The notes under the pieces: model-generated
Seen by the model: the letters and a program-made list of their open reading frames with translations, nothing else
The model's database searches: none
Told to the model about the DNA's origin: nothing
Shown: positions 1-7,089 of the stretch, piece by piece
Numbering within the stretch: the stretch's first letter is position 1
How the letters are laid out: each line of letters starts with the position of its first letter
Origin: an uncultured Lachnospiraceae bacterium
GTDB taxonomy: Bacteria; Bacillota; Clostridia; Lachnospirales; Lachnospiraceae
Direction of reading: 5' to 3'
NCBI GenBank assembly: GCA_902797705.1
Contig: CADBTX010000080.1
Location: 1-7,239, forward strand
Length of the DNA: 7,239 nucleotides
Position numbers and translations under genes: made by a program

Positions 1-608
1 GCCGATGATACAAAGGTCAGTATAAGTACCGGCACCTCCGCCCAGGTCTGGGAGGTAAAAAGGAGCACCGCCAGCACCAGCACCGCTACAACCATTGAAA
101 CCGTGGTCATTTCATTATTGATGATATCTGCGGTCTGATCCCCCATGGAGGTAGAAACAAAGAGATCATAGCCCGCAAGGGAGCCCTTGACCTCATCCAG
201 CGCTACAAGCGCCCTCTCGTCGTCCTCCGGATACTTGAAGGTTATGCTGTAGAGAGCGGAGAAATTATTGTAATGCTCATCCGTATTGTCGAATTCCAGC
301 ATGGAAACGTCATCCCGCGCCTCGATCATTTCGGAGAGTTCTTCTGCCGTATCGTAGTCGATATTGGTGACCATCACCTTGGCTGTACCGTAGGTCACGA
401 ATTCCTCATCCATAAGGTCAATGCCCTGGCTTGTCTCGGTATCATCGGACAGATATGCGGCGAGATCGTTCTCCACCTTTACCCATCCCGCTGCCACAAC
501 GGAAAAGATGATGCCGATGGCAAACAGCAGGAAGAAGAGATTTCTCCTGTCCACCACAAAAGTGGCGACCTTTATCATAAACGAATTATTTCCCTCTTTT
601 GATTCCAT
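1..608 (-). CDS. MMPL/RND-family transporter, N-terminal part (cut by left edge)
   Basis: Partial gene: the first 202 codons are present and the rest lies beyond base 1. The translation starts MESKEGNNSF. It has one hydrophobic helix at about residues 24-43, a roughly 125-residue polar domain outside the membrane, and the start of a second helix bundle at about 168-186 ending in the FTSQTWAEVPVL stretch typical of clostridial MMPL/RND transporters. One helix, a large loop, then more helices is the standard start of an RND half. Such proteins use the proton gradient to export lipids, drugs or other hydrophobic compounds; the substrate here is unknown. The ATG at 608 is supported by AGGAGAG at 616-622, seven bases upstream. 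It follows the CmpB-like gene by 25 bases and is the fifth gene of the apparent operon. Family assignment is fairly sure, substrate is not. Confidence 0.85.
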   Translation of the reverse strand, partial: MESKEGNNSFMIKVATFVVDRRNLFFLLFAIGIIFSVVAAGWVKVENDLAAYLSDDTETSQGIDLMDEEFVTYGTAKVMVTNIDYDTAEELSEMIEARDDVSMLEFDNTDEHYNNFSALYSITFKYPEDDERALVALDEVKGSLAGYDLFVSTSMGDQTADIINNEMTTVSMVVAVLVLAVLLFTSQTWAEVPVLILTFVSS

Positions 609-633
609 TCCTATTCTCTCCTAATGAAACTCC

Positions 634-1557
634 TTACTTATTATCCCTTATCTTTGAAATGATATCCTGATATCTGCTGTGACCGTTTTCAGCGAAATTA
701 TTTAATACCATGCCGGCTCCGAAAAGCTTATGATACTCGATCTGCTTCTTCAAATGGATATACTGTTCTTCCAGTGCCGCACGCTTTTCTTCCCGTTCTC
801 TCCGGCGTTCCTCCGCTTTCTCCCTTAAGTTCTCTTTTCTTTCCTCTGCCTTTTCTCTGAAGGCCTCTTTCCGCTCTTCGCTCTTCTGCCTGCTCTCTTC
901 CAGCCTGTCCATTGTCTTCATGGTATTCGTTGCAATGACCTCGGACATGCCGTCGCTTACACGGAGAATGGCGGCTTCCATCTTCTGCATGCGTTCCAGC
1001 TGTTTATTCAGCTTCAGTATGGTCATTACAGTGATGACGATATCCGTGATGAACATTATGTACACAAATATCAGTATTATCCTTCCCAGAAAGACAGGTA
1101 TCAGATCTATAAGGTGGTCAAAGAAGGGCTGAATCACCCGGAGGACAAAGGCAATGGCCAGGCCCCAGACGATACTGAAGCCAAGACAGATATATCCGTT
1201 CAGATTAAATTTCCTGTCCCTGTAGTCCCACCACCTGGCGTGAAAAAGCTTATCCAGAAGGAATCCCGCGATAAGCTCAATAAGAGTGGCAAAGATCAAA
1301 CCCACTACAAAAAGCAGAAGGGGGCTGGCCTTTTCCAGATCCGTCTCTACTCCGAAGGCTGTGCCAAGGATATTAAGGACAGACAGCACCATCAGGACCC
1401 CGCTGCCGTATACGGGACACACCGGCCCGTTCAGGAATCCTCTGTTTATCACCTTTCCCACGGTAACAGCGTGGAAGGCCACCTCTACCATCCATCCCAC
1501 CATGGAGTAGATCATAAAATACCAGAGAACATCATAAATCGTCATTCCAAATATCAT
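634..1557 (-). CDS. CmpB-like putative ABC transporter permease (PF06541 type) with coiled-coil tail
   Basis: A 307-residue membrane protein. About five hydrophobic segments lie in the first 180 residues (roughly 5-25, 50-70, 80-102, 120-140, 155-180). Two signatures of the family annotated as 'putative ABC transporter permease' (PF06541) are visible: GFLNGPVCPVYG at 40-51 and WWDYRDRKFNLNG at 109-121. Residues about 183-275 form a very charged Glu/Arg/Lys helix, including three tandem 11-residue units at 227-259, and should be a cytoplasmic coiled coil. The end (ISKIRDNK) is basic. The transporter label is inherited from the family name; no ATPase partner is present here and the real function is unknown. 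The ATG at 1557 has GAGG at 1566-1569, eight bases upstream; Met5 is a less well placed alternative. It lies 25 bases after the cardiolipin synthase gene and 25 before the MMPL gene, so co-transcription is likely. Confidence 0.85.
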   Translation of the reverse strand: MIFGMTIYDVLWYFMIYSMVGWMVEVAFHAVTVGKVINRGFLNGPVCPVYGSGVLMVLSVLNILGTAFGVETDLEKASPLLLFVVGLIFATLIELIAGFLLDKLFHARWWDYRDRKFNLNGYICLGFSIVWGLAIAFVLRVIQPFFDHLIDLIPVFLGRIILIFVYIMFITDIVITVMTILKLNKQLERMQKMEAAILRVSDGMSEVIATNTMKTMDRLEESRQKSEERKEAFREKAEERKENLREKAEERRREREEKRAALEEQYIHLKKQIEYHKLFGAGMVLNNFAENGHSRYQDIISKIRDNK

Positions 1558-1582
1558 AACTGTTTCCTCATTTCAAACTTCA

Positions 1583-3133
1583 TCACATGAGCGGCGCAAA
1601 AAGTCTTAAGATCATCTGAGTCAAGCGACGGATCCGCGACCGGCCGCTTCTGTATTCCTCCGTAACCTCCCTGCACTTCGGGAAGGTCTCTTCAAACATG
1701 TCCCTCATATCCGTCACTGCCCTGCAGTCGGAAAAAAGAACCCCGTTTTCAAAATGATGGTAAAGGCTTCTGAAATCCAGGTTTATGGTGCCGCACACTG
1801 CTACGGAGTCATCCGAAACACACTGCTTTGCATGGCAGAAGCCCGGGGTATACTCAAAGATCCTGACCCCGTTACGTACAAGGCCCGCATAATAGGATCT
1901 TGTAAGGCTGTACACTATCTTCTTATCCGGTATGCCGGGAGTTATGATCCTTACATCGACGCCGTTCTTTGCAGCCAGGGCAAAAGCGGAATTCATCTCC
2001 TCGGTGATGATAAGATATGGAGTAATGAACCAGGCGTATTTCCTGGAATTTCTCAAGACGTTCATGTACACCGTCTCCCCCACATGCTCTTCGTCAAGGG
2101 GGCAGTCGGCATATGGCTGGATAAAGCCCTTTTCCGCGGATTCATAGGGGATATCCGGAAGGAACTTCCTGAAACCACTGTCCTCTCCTTCGCTGATGGC
2201 ATTCCAGTTCTCGAGGAAGGTTACGGTCAGGCTCTTTACCGCATCCCCTTCAAGCCTCAGCCCGGTATCCATCCAATGTCCGAAGGGCTCCGTCACATGG
2301 AAATATTCATCCGCGATATTGTAACCGCCGGTATATCCCACCCTTCCGTCAATGACGGTTATCTTTCTGTGGTCCCTGTTATTTATAAAAAAATTAAGTA
2401 CGGGATTCATGGGATTGAAGACCCGGCATTTAATGCCGTCAGCCTCCATCTTCTTTACAAAGGAATTCCCGATAAAGCCCATACTTCCCACATAGTCATA
2501 GAAAAGACGGACATCCACCCCTTCCGCGGCCTTTGCCTTCAGTATCTCGTGAAGGGGCTTAAAGGAAGTGCTGTCCTCTATGGCGTGGTATTCCATAAAG
2601 ATAAAATCTCTGGCAGTCTTTAATTCCTCGAGCTGTGCCTTGAAGCCCTCCTCCGCGTCGGCGTAAAACAGCATATCCGTATTGTTGTAAAGCGGATATC
2701 CTGAATAATCCCTCACATACCTGAACTGCCCTGCGGCAGCGGGGTTCTTTGATGCAGCTCTCTCAAGCTCCTCATCATTCTTCGGAAGCATGGGGATTAG
2801 AACGGCGTCCAGAGACTTATAGCGCTTAACCATCTTCCTCGTTCCCCTGTTTAAGCCCAGCATCAGGTACAGGAAAACGCCTATTATGGGGAAGGCGGAA
2901 ATAAGGATGAGCCAGGGCATCTTTACGGAAGCCGTCTCATGCTTTCCGTATATGAAAAGCACAATGACCACCGCCAGTAAGGTGATAAGGAGAGACAGCC
3001 ATGAATACCTGCTCTCCAGCCTGAAAAACAGGACATAGGCAAACAATATCTCCAGAAGAATGGCTACAACCGCAAAGAGTGCTCTTTTTAATCCGTTCTC
3101 AACTTTTTCTTTCTTCTCGGCATTATTACCCAT
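1583..3133 (-). CDS. cls: Cardiolipin synthase (PLD superfamily)
   Basis: A 516-residue protein of normal length for bacterial cardiolipin synthases. It joins two phosphatidylglycerol molecules into cardiolipin plus glycerol at the membrane. Three hydrophobic helices lie at about 18-38, 44-63 and 72-93; the last (PWLILISAFPIIGVFLYLML) matches the PLD N-terminal membrane domain. Two HKD catalytic motifs are intact: HRKITVID with H255, K257 and D262, and HAKQCVSD with H434, K436 and D441. Each is followed by the expected Gly/Asn stretch (GYTGGYNIADEY; GTINLDFRSL). The two catalytic histidines form the active site in this superfamily. The ATG at 3133 has AAAGGG at 3139-3144, five bases upstream. 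It sits 23 bases after the AarF-type kinase gene. A different PLD-type phospholipid synthase is possible, but the arrangement fits cardiolipin synthase best. Confidence 0.95.
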   Translation of the reverse strand: MGNNAEKKEKVENGLKRALFAVVAILLEILFAYVLFFRLESRYSWLSLLITLLAVVIVLFIYGKHETASVKMPWLILISAFPIIGVFLYLMLGLNRGTRKMVKRYKSLDAVLIPMLPKNDEELERAASKNPAAAGQFRYVRDYSGYPLYNNTDMLFYADAEEGFKAQLEELKTARDFIFMEYHAIEDSTSFKPLHEILKAKAAEGVDVRLFYDYVGSMGFIGNSFVKKMEADGIKCRVFNPMNPVLNFFINNRDHRKITVIDGRVGYTGGYNIADEYFHVTEPFGHWMDTGLRLEGDAVKSLTVTFLENWNAISEGEDSGFRKFLPDIPYESAEKGFIQPYADCPLDEEHVGETVYMNVLRNSRKYAWFITPYLIITEEMNSAFALAAKNGVDVRIITPGIPDKKIVYSLTRSYYAGLVRNGVRIFEYTPGFCHAKQCVSDDSVAVCGTINLDFRSLYHHFENGVLFSDCRAVTDMRDMFEETFPKCREVTEEYRSGRSRIRRLTQMILRLFAPLM

Positions 3134-3156
3134 AGAGACCCTTTACCAGCTTAAGA

Positions 3157-4902
3157 TCATTTTTCGCTCATCTGCTTTACCGAATAGATACCAAGGGCAA
3201 TGGAGAAAAGGAAACCTACTTCCGAAAGAAGGGGCATATTACCTCCAACATCCGGCCCCACCTCCGTAAGGCAGAGTAAGCATGAGCCAAAGAAGATCAC
3301 GCAGGCAAATACCGCAAGAACGATATTCTTCACCATTTTCTCCAGGGCCTTTACAAGGGGTTCATAGCCCGTGAACTCCAGATTCACCTTCATATTGCCC
3401 TTAACGATATCCTTCAGGGCGTCGGCCGCAAGAGCCGGTATCTTTGAGGCCTTCTTTCCCAGGGAAAGAGCTTCCGTTCCAACATCTATAAGACTTTGCT
3501 TTAGGTCAAAGTTCTTCTTTGCCCTCTCCATGAACTTGCCTGAAAGTATCTCAAAGAGATTGAGGGCGGGACACATTTCTTCGATGACCCCCTCGATCAT
3601 GATGAGGGATCTAAGGAGCATGGTAAATTCCGAGGGAAGTACTATGTAATTTCTGGTGGCAAGATCTCCGAAACTTGACAGCATATCGTCCACATTGACA
3701 TCTGCTATGCTGGTCCCCGACATATATTGATCCAAAAAGCCGTCCAGATCCTGCATGAGCCTGCCCCTGTCCGTCTTTGCGGAGGTGGTTCCCGCAGACA
3801 TGGCCGCAGTCGCCAGAGCGTCAGCGTCTCCCTGTATCACTCCCAGAACGACCTCGGATATCAGGTTCACATTTGCTTCGCTTATGGTGCCTATCATACC
3901 GAAGTCTATCCAATAGGGCTTTCCCTCGGAGAACATGATATTTCCCTGATGGGGATCAGCATGGAAGATTCCCACATCCAGAACCTGATGGACGTAGCTC
4001 TTTACGATCTTTTCTCCCACATCTTCAAGGCTGTAGCCCTCTTCTACGATCCTTTCCTTATCGGAGATGGAATATCCGTCCACATAGGTCATGGTAAGGA
4101 TCCTCTCAGTGGAAAGCTCATCGATTATCCTTGGGCAGGAAACCTCCCCATCATCCTCTATGCATTTCTCACGGAAGAGACGGGTATTGTCCGCTTCATT
4201 CCTGAAGTCCAGTTCTTCCTTGGTGACCTTTTCCAGTTCCTCAACAACGGAAAGAAGATCCACCATGTTTCCGTTGTCGCCCCCTTCTCCCACCATGTTC
4301 ACGATGCTTCCAAGCTGCTTTAAGAGCTCAAAATCCTGATCCGTCATTTCGGCGATAAGGGGCCGCTGAACCTTTGTAACTACCTTTGTACCGTCCTTGA
4401 GGACTCCGTAATGAACCTGTCCTATGGAAGCGGAGCCAAGTGGTTTGTCCCGGAATTCATCATAGATCTCATCGATCTTCTTTCCGGTCTCCTGCTCTAT
4501 CACGGCCCTTGCCACCTCCGGATCCAGAGGCTGAACGCTCTGACGGAGTTTTACCAGTTCCTCACAGTAGCTTTCAGGGAAAAGATCTGTACGGCTGGAC
4601 ATGATCTGTCCTATCTTCACGTAGGTGGGACCCAGATCCTCAAGTGTAGTCCTCAGTTCTACCGGTGTAAGACCGTTTGCATAGAAATTATGCTTGGCGA
4701 AGATACCCATGATCTCGGCGCCGCGGGTTTTCTTCTTCACCTTCATATAGGCCACTTCTTTAGAAAGGAGCTTACTCAGTTTTTCACTGAGCTTTCTTTC
4801 CGGTTTATCCTCCCGGACTTCCACTCCCTCTTCGTTATCCAGCTGTTCTTTTATTATCTCCTTAAGCCTGCTCTCCTGAGCATTATCTTTCTCATTAGCC
4901 AT
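3157..4902 (-). CDS. AarF/ABC1/UbiB-family atypical kinase
   Basis: A 581-residue protein from the preferred start (MANEKDN). ABC1/UbiB motifs appear in order: KIGQ at 96-99 (the KxGQ motif), PLGSASIGQVH at 154-164 in place of the Ala-rich nucleotide loop, VVTKVQRP with the ATP-binding lysine at 177, ELDFRNEADN at 230-239, HADPHQGN at 314-321 (catalytic-loop Asp and Asn), and IDFG with the metal-binding Asp at 333. Two hydrophobic helices near the C-terminus (about 525-545 and 556-577) anchor it in the membrane, as in other members. The family supports ubiquinone synthesis in proteobacteria and mitochondria and behaves as an atypical ATPase/kinase; in a probable anaerobe lacking ubiquinone the role is open. 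An in-frame ATG at 4923 would add seven residues, but the Shine-Dalgarno AAGGAGAGG lies downstream of it and exactly fits the ATG at 4902. Its neighbours suggest a role in membrane lipids. Confidence 0.93.
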   Translation of the reverse strand: MANEKDNAQESRLKEIIKEQLDNEEGVEVREDKPERKLSEKLSKLLSKEVAYMKVKKKTRGAEIMGIFAKHNFYANGLTPVELRTTLEDLGPTYVKIGQIMSSRTDLFPESYCEELVKLRQSVQPLDPEVARAVIEQETGKKIDEIYDEFRDKPLGSASIGQVHYGVLKDGTKVVTKVQRPLIAEMTDQDFELLKQLGSIVNMVGEGGDNGNMVDLLSVVEELEKVTKEELDFRNEADNTRLFREKCIEDDGEVSCPRIIDELSTERILTMTYVDGYSISDKERIVEEGYSLEDVGEKIVKSYVHQVLDVGIFHADPHQGNIMFSEGKPYWIDFGMIGTISEANVNLISEVVLGVIQGDADALATAAMSAGTTSAKTDRGRLMQDLDGFLDQYMSGTSIADVNVDDMLSSFGDLATRNYIVLPSEFTMLLRSLIMIEGVIEEMCPALNLFEILSGKFMERAKKNFDLKQSLIDVGTEALSLGKKASKIPALAADALKDIVKGNMKVNLEFTGYEPLVKALEKMVKNIVLAVFACVIFFGSCLLCLTEVGPDVGGNMPLLSEVGFLFSIALGIYSVKQMSEK

Positions 4903-4908
4903 ATCGAT

Positions 4909-4917
4909 CCTCTCCTT
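4909..4917 (-). promoter_or_regulatory. Ribosome binding site fixing the AarF-type kinase start
   Basis: AAGGAGAGG ends six bases before the ATG at 4902. It overlaps the last two bases of the TAA stop (4916-4918) of the preceding DUF308 gene. This excludes the longer start at 4923, which would put the site inside the coding region, and suggests that translation of the two genes is coupled. Confidence 0.8.
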
Positions 4918-5464
4918 ATGCATTTCTTATGGGCCAGACCCAGATAAGCCTCAGTGAACTGACTACCGATGAAAAAACTATGGCGATCCCAATGACCTGC
5001 TTAAATTCCTCGGGATCCTGCCACCAGGGGTTCACCATTATAAAGACGCCCGCCACAACCTGTATCACATGCAGGGGTATCAGCACCCACCAGCCCTTCC
5101 TCTCAGAACGTCTTGCATAAACATATGAATGGAAGATCCCATAGAGTCCGCCCAGTACCAGCACCAGTCCGAATAAAAATCCCAGCACGAAAAGCACGTC
5201 CTCCTGAAAGATGAGAACAGCGATACCAAGGATCCCCACGGCAATGGCAAAGGTCAGACTTATAAAGTGGATAAGTGCCTTTTTACTGCTTAAAAAATCA
5301 AATATCATTCCCAGGGAAATGATGATAAGCGCCGATCCCGCCGCCATTATAAGGGAGGAAAGATAATCCTCCGGAAGGATGATGAGCACCACTCCGAAAG
5401 CCAGAAGAATGATGGCAATCATTATGGCATTCCGCTTTATACTGTTTAAGCCTTCAAAAATCAT
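4916..5464 (-). CDS. DUF308 (HdeD-like) integral membrane protein
   Basis: A 182-residue, very hydrophobic protein with six predicted membrane helices at about 12-30, 34-56, 64-86, 90-113, 125-145 and 155-176. Arg/Lys-rich turns lie between them (RRSERKG at 118-124). Six helices and short loops with internal similarity are typical of the DUF308/HdeD family (PF03729). HdeD is linked to acid resistance in E. coli, but Firmicute members have no settled function. The start at 5464 has a consensus AGGAGG at 5470-5475, five bases upstream. As the first gene of the five-gene run, just downstream of a recognisable promoter, it may set membrane localisation or stress response for the group; this is inference. 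Its stop overlaps the ribosome binding site of the kinase gene. Family assignment rests on topology and overall look rather than a sharp motif. Confidence 0.75.
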   Translation of the reverse strand: MIFEGLNSIKRNAIMIAIILLAFGVVLIILPEDYLSSLIMAAGSALIIISLGMIFDFLSSKKALIHFISLTFAIAVGILGIAVLIFQEDVLFVLGFLFGLVLVLGGLYGIFHSYVYARRSERKGWWVLIPLHVIQVVAGVFIMVNPWWQDPEEFKQVIGIAIVFSSVVSSLRLIWVWPIRNA

Positions 5465-5508
5465 AGGGGCCTCCTAATCCGTCAAGGTAGAATTTCTCAT
5501 TTTTGCGC

Positions 5509-5563
5509 ATTATATCACACATGATATCTTATAAACCCACTAATTTCAAGTATTTTTTTATTT
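5509..5563 (-). promoter_or_regulatory. Putative promoter of the five-gene envelope operon
   Basis: On the minus strand, TTGAAA (5544-5549) is separated by 17 bases from TATCAT (5521-5526). An A-rich tract just upstream of the -35 (5550-5563) resembles an UP element. A second possible -10, TATAAT at 5509-5514, is preceded by TGA and so forms an extended -10 of its own. Either would start transcription some 30-50 bases before the DUF308 ATG. Which is used cannot be told from sequence. Confidence 0.65.
5512..5527. promoter_or_regulatory. Inverted repeat over the operon -10 region, candidate operator
   Basis: ATATCA-CACA-TGATAT is a perfect dyad with six-base arms and a four-base spacer. It overlaps both candidate -10 boxes, a usual position for a repressor site. 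No regulator gene is nearby in the window, and AT-rich promoter DNA can give such a dyad by chance. Confidence 0.35.
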
Positions 5564-5565
5564 AA

Positions 5566-5574
5566 GGGGGGGGG
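5566..5574. repeat. Run of nine G just upstream of the operon promoter
   Basis: Nine consecutive G on the + strand (C on the coding strand of the neighbouring genes). It lies beyond the A-rich tract upstream of the -35 box and outside any coding region. Such runs are prone to slippage in replication and in sequencing. Confidence 0.9.
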
Positions 5575-5598
5575 TCATAAGCTGAGTTTACATAAAGA

Positions 5599-5614
5599 GC
5601 CTGATCATCAGGGC
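5599..5614 (-). terminator. Weak hairpin at the end of the symporter gene, possible terminator
   Basis: Read on the minus strand, CCTGA-TGA-TCAGG forms a five-base stem with the stop codon in its loop. It can be extended by GC pairs across one bulge, and TCTTTATG follows. The T-run is poor, so this is at best an inefficient terminator and read-through into the downstream operon is possible. Confidence 0.2.
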
Positions 5615-6972
5615 AGAAGCCCCTGAACCAGGATTATCAGTATCAGAACAGGAAGTACGTATTTAAGGTACGCTCCAAAGGCCGCCGGCAGCTTAATGCC
5701 CGAGCCCGTATTTGCCTCCTTCAGGTAATTCTCAAAGCCCCATCCGTACTTCAGGGTGCAGAAAAGCAGGAAGATAATGGATCCTCCGGGAAGGAGCAGG
5801 TTGCTCACGATAAAATCCTCCGAGTCAAGAATGCCACGTTCCCCGATGATATGGATATCGCTCCACAGGTTGAAGCCCAGGACGCAGGGGATGCTGGCCA
5901 GCAGGATGACGATGCAGTTTATCACTATCGATCTTCCCCGATCCATTCCGAAGGTATCGCACAAAAAAGCCACCAGATTTTCAAAAACAGTCGTAACAGT
6001 TGAAAAGCTGGCGCAGGTCATAAATACAAAAAAGAGTGTTCCCCATATCCTTCCGTAGGGCATGTTCATAAATACCCTCGGAAGGGTGATGAATATAAGT
6101 GAGGGACCCTGTCCCGGCTCCACATTAAAGCTGAAGCAGGCGGGAAAGATGATAAGTCCGGAGATTATGGCCACAAAAGTATCTAAGAAGCAGATCCTCA
6201 CGGATTCTCCCGCGAGGCTGTTATCCTCCGACATATAGCTGCCGAATATCTCCAGGCATCCGATACCGATGCTCAATGTAAAGAAGGCCTGACTCATGGC
6301 AGCGCTTATCACATTGCCGATCCCTTCACCCATCGCTCTCTCCCAGTCCGGAAGCAGGTAAAACTCCACTCCCCGGGCTGCCCCCTTAAGGGTAAGGGAA
6401 TTGACCGCCATGATAACTATGAGGAGCAGCAGTCCCGCCATCATCACCTTGTTCACTCTTTCAAGCCCCTTGATAACACCAAGGCTCAATACTCCAAAGC
6501 CCAGTATCACGGTGATTGCGGTAAATATCCCCATTTCCACGGGATCTGCCAGCATTTTTCCAAAGATGCCCTCCACCTCCTCCGGCTTCACTCCGTCAAA
6601 CCGTCCGGAGGCAAACTTATAGAAATAATCCACCATCCAGCCGGAAACCGTTGTGTAATACATCATAAGGATATAGCATCCGATGGCGCTCAGATAGCCA
6701 TGGATATGCCACTTGCTTCCCGGCTTCTCCAGTTTCTGAAATCCTCTTAATACCGACAATCTGCTGGCTCTTCCCACCGCCAGCTCCATGGTCATCACCG
6801 GTATCCCCATGATCAAAAGGAAGATAAGATAGAACAGCACAAAAACCGCTCCTCCGTTTTCTCCTGCCACATAGGGAAATTTCCATACATTTCCTATTCC
6901 TATGGCGCATCCGGCACTCACAAGGATAAATCCCATCCTTGAGCCAAATCCGCCTCTTTCCTCTCCATTCAT
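5608..6972 (-). CDS. Sodium-dependent transporter, neurotransmitter:sodium symporter (NSS) family
   Basis: A 454-residue membrane protein of the LeuT/NSS fold, which takes up amino acids or related amines with Na+. The unwound first helix carries the hallmark GCAIGIGNVWKFPY at 21-34, followed by ENGG at 38-41. GIPVMTMELAVGR at 56-68 holds the conserved Glu63. Helix 3 has the Tyr-rich YYTTVSGW (105-112), helix 6 SQAFFTLSIGIG (227-238), and helix 8 the Ser/Thr-rich ASFSTVTTVFEN (321-332) where the second sodium binds in LeuT. Lys31 replaces the gating Arg30 of LeuT. About eleven helices can be counted, as in the shorter bacterial NSS proteins Tyt1 and MhsT, against twelve in LeuT. The ATG at 6972 has AGGAGG at 6981-6986, eight bases upstream. 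It has its own promoter and lies 143 bases before the envelope operon, so it is probably a separate unit. Substrate unknown. Confidence 0.95.
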   Translation of the reverse strand: MNGEERGGFGSRMGFILVSAGCAIGIGNVWKFPYVAGENGGAVFVLFYLIFLLIMGIPVMTMELAVGRASRLSVLRGFQKLEKPGSKWHIHGYLSAIGCYILMMYYTTVSGWMVDYFYKFASGRFDGVKPEEVEGIFGKMLADPVEMGIFTAITVILGFGVLSLGVIKGLERVNKVMMAGLLLLIVIMAVNSLTLKGAARGVEFYLLPDWERAMGEGIGNVISAAMSQAFFTLSIGIGCLEIFGSYMSEDNSLAGESVRICFLDTFVAIISGLIIFPACFSFNVEPGQGPSLIFITLPRVFMNMPYGRIWGTLFFVFMTCASFSTVTTVFENLVAFLCDTFGMDRGRSIVINCIVILLASIPCVLGFNLWSDIHIIGERGILDSEDFIVSNLLLPGGSIIFLLFCTLKYGWGFENYLKEANTGSGIKLPAAFGAYLKYVLPVLILIILVQGLLP

Positions 6973-7010
6973 AAAGAATTCCTCCTGAAATATGTTTTAC
7001 AGCACACGAC

Positions 7011-7019
7011 ATTGTACCA
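7011..7019 (-). promoter_or_regulatory. Putative extended -10 promoter of the NSS gene
   Basis: TGGTACAAT on the minus strand is a TGn-extended -10 with one mismatch to TATAAT. It would give a leader of about 30 bases before the ATG. No good -35 box lies 16-18 bases upstream, where the GC palindrome at 7026-7035 sits instead. Confidence 0.5.
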
Positions 7020-7025
7020 CTTTTT

Positions 7026-7035
7026 CCGGGCCCGG
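7026..7035. promoter_or_regulatory. GC-rich palindrome between divergent promoters
   Basis: CCGGGCCCGG is a perfect ten-base palindrome in otherwise AT-rich intergenic DNA. It occupies the -10/-35 spacer of the leftward NSS promoter and lies nine bases before the -35 of the rightward promoter. It could bind a regulator controlling either gene; it has no loop, so it is not a terminator. Confidence 0.3.
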
Positions 7036-7043
7036 TATCTATC

Positions 7044-7073
7044 TTGCAAAAAAAAGGCTTTTCGTGCTATTCT
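7044..7073 (+). promoter_or_regulatory. Putative promoter of the right-edge + strand gene
   Basis: TTGCAA (7044-7049), an 18-base spacer and TATTCT (7068-7073). TGC precedes the -10, making it an extended -10 as well. Transcription would start near 7080 and leave a leader of about 55 bases before the ATG at 7134. Confidence 0.6.
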
Positions 7074-7089
7074 AGTACTTTAAAGAGGG

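Noticed and set aside
273..602. + strand open frame opposite the MMPL gene
   Set aside because: The minus strand gives a clear MMPL N-terminus with a ribosome binding site across the same bases; the + frame has no recognisable protein features.
1754..2623. Long + strand open frame (289 codons) opposite the cardiolipin synthase gene
   Set aside because: It is in exact codon register with cls on the other strand. In that register antisense stops appear only where cls uses TTA, CTA or TCA codons, which this genome avoids. The product resembles nothing known and it has no promoter. The same applies to + strand frames at 1114-1590, 3727-4323 and 4411-4947.
5609..5625. Hairpin at the 3' end of the NSS gene (CAGGGGC-TTCT-GCCCTG type, with a bulged G)
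   Set aside because: It lies inside the last codons and no T run follows, so it is not a convincing terminator.
6617..7012. Minus-strand open frame overlapping the 5' end of the NSS gene
   Set aside because: It is another frame of the NSS gene, which has the correct motifs and AGGAGG site; this frame would start within the promoter.
7046..7066. Possible terminator (minus strand AAAAGCCTTTT followed by a T run)
   Set aside because: The stem is only A-T pairs with a three-base loop, and no gene ends upstream of it; the A run is better explained as promoter spacer.
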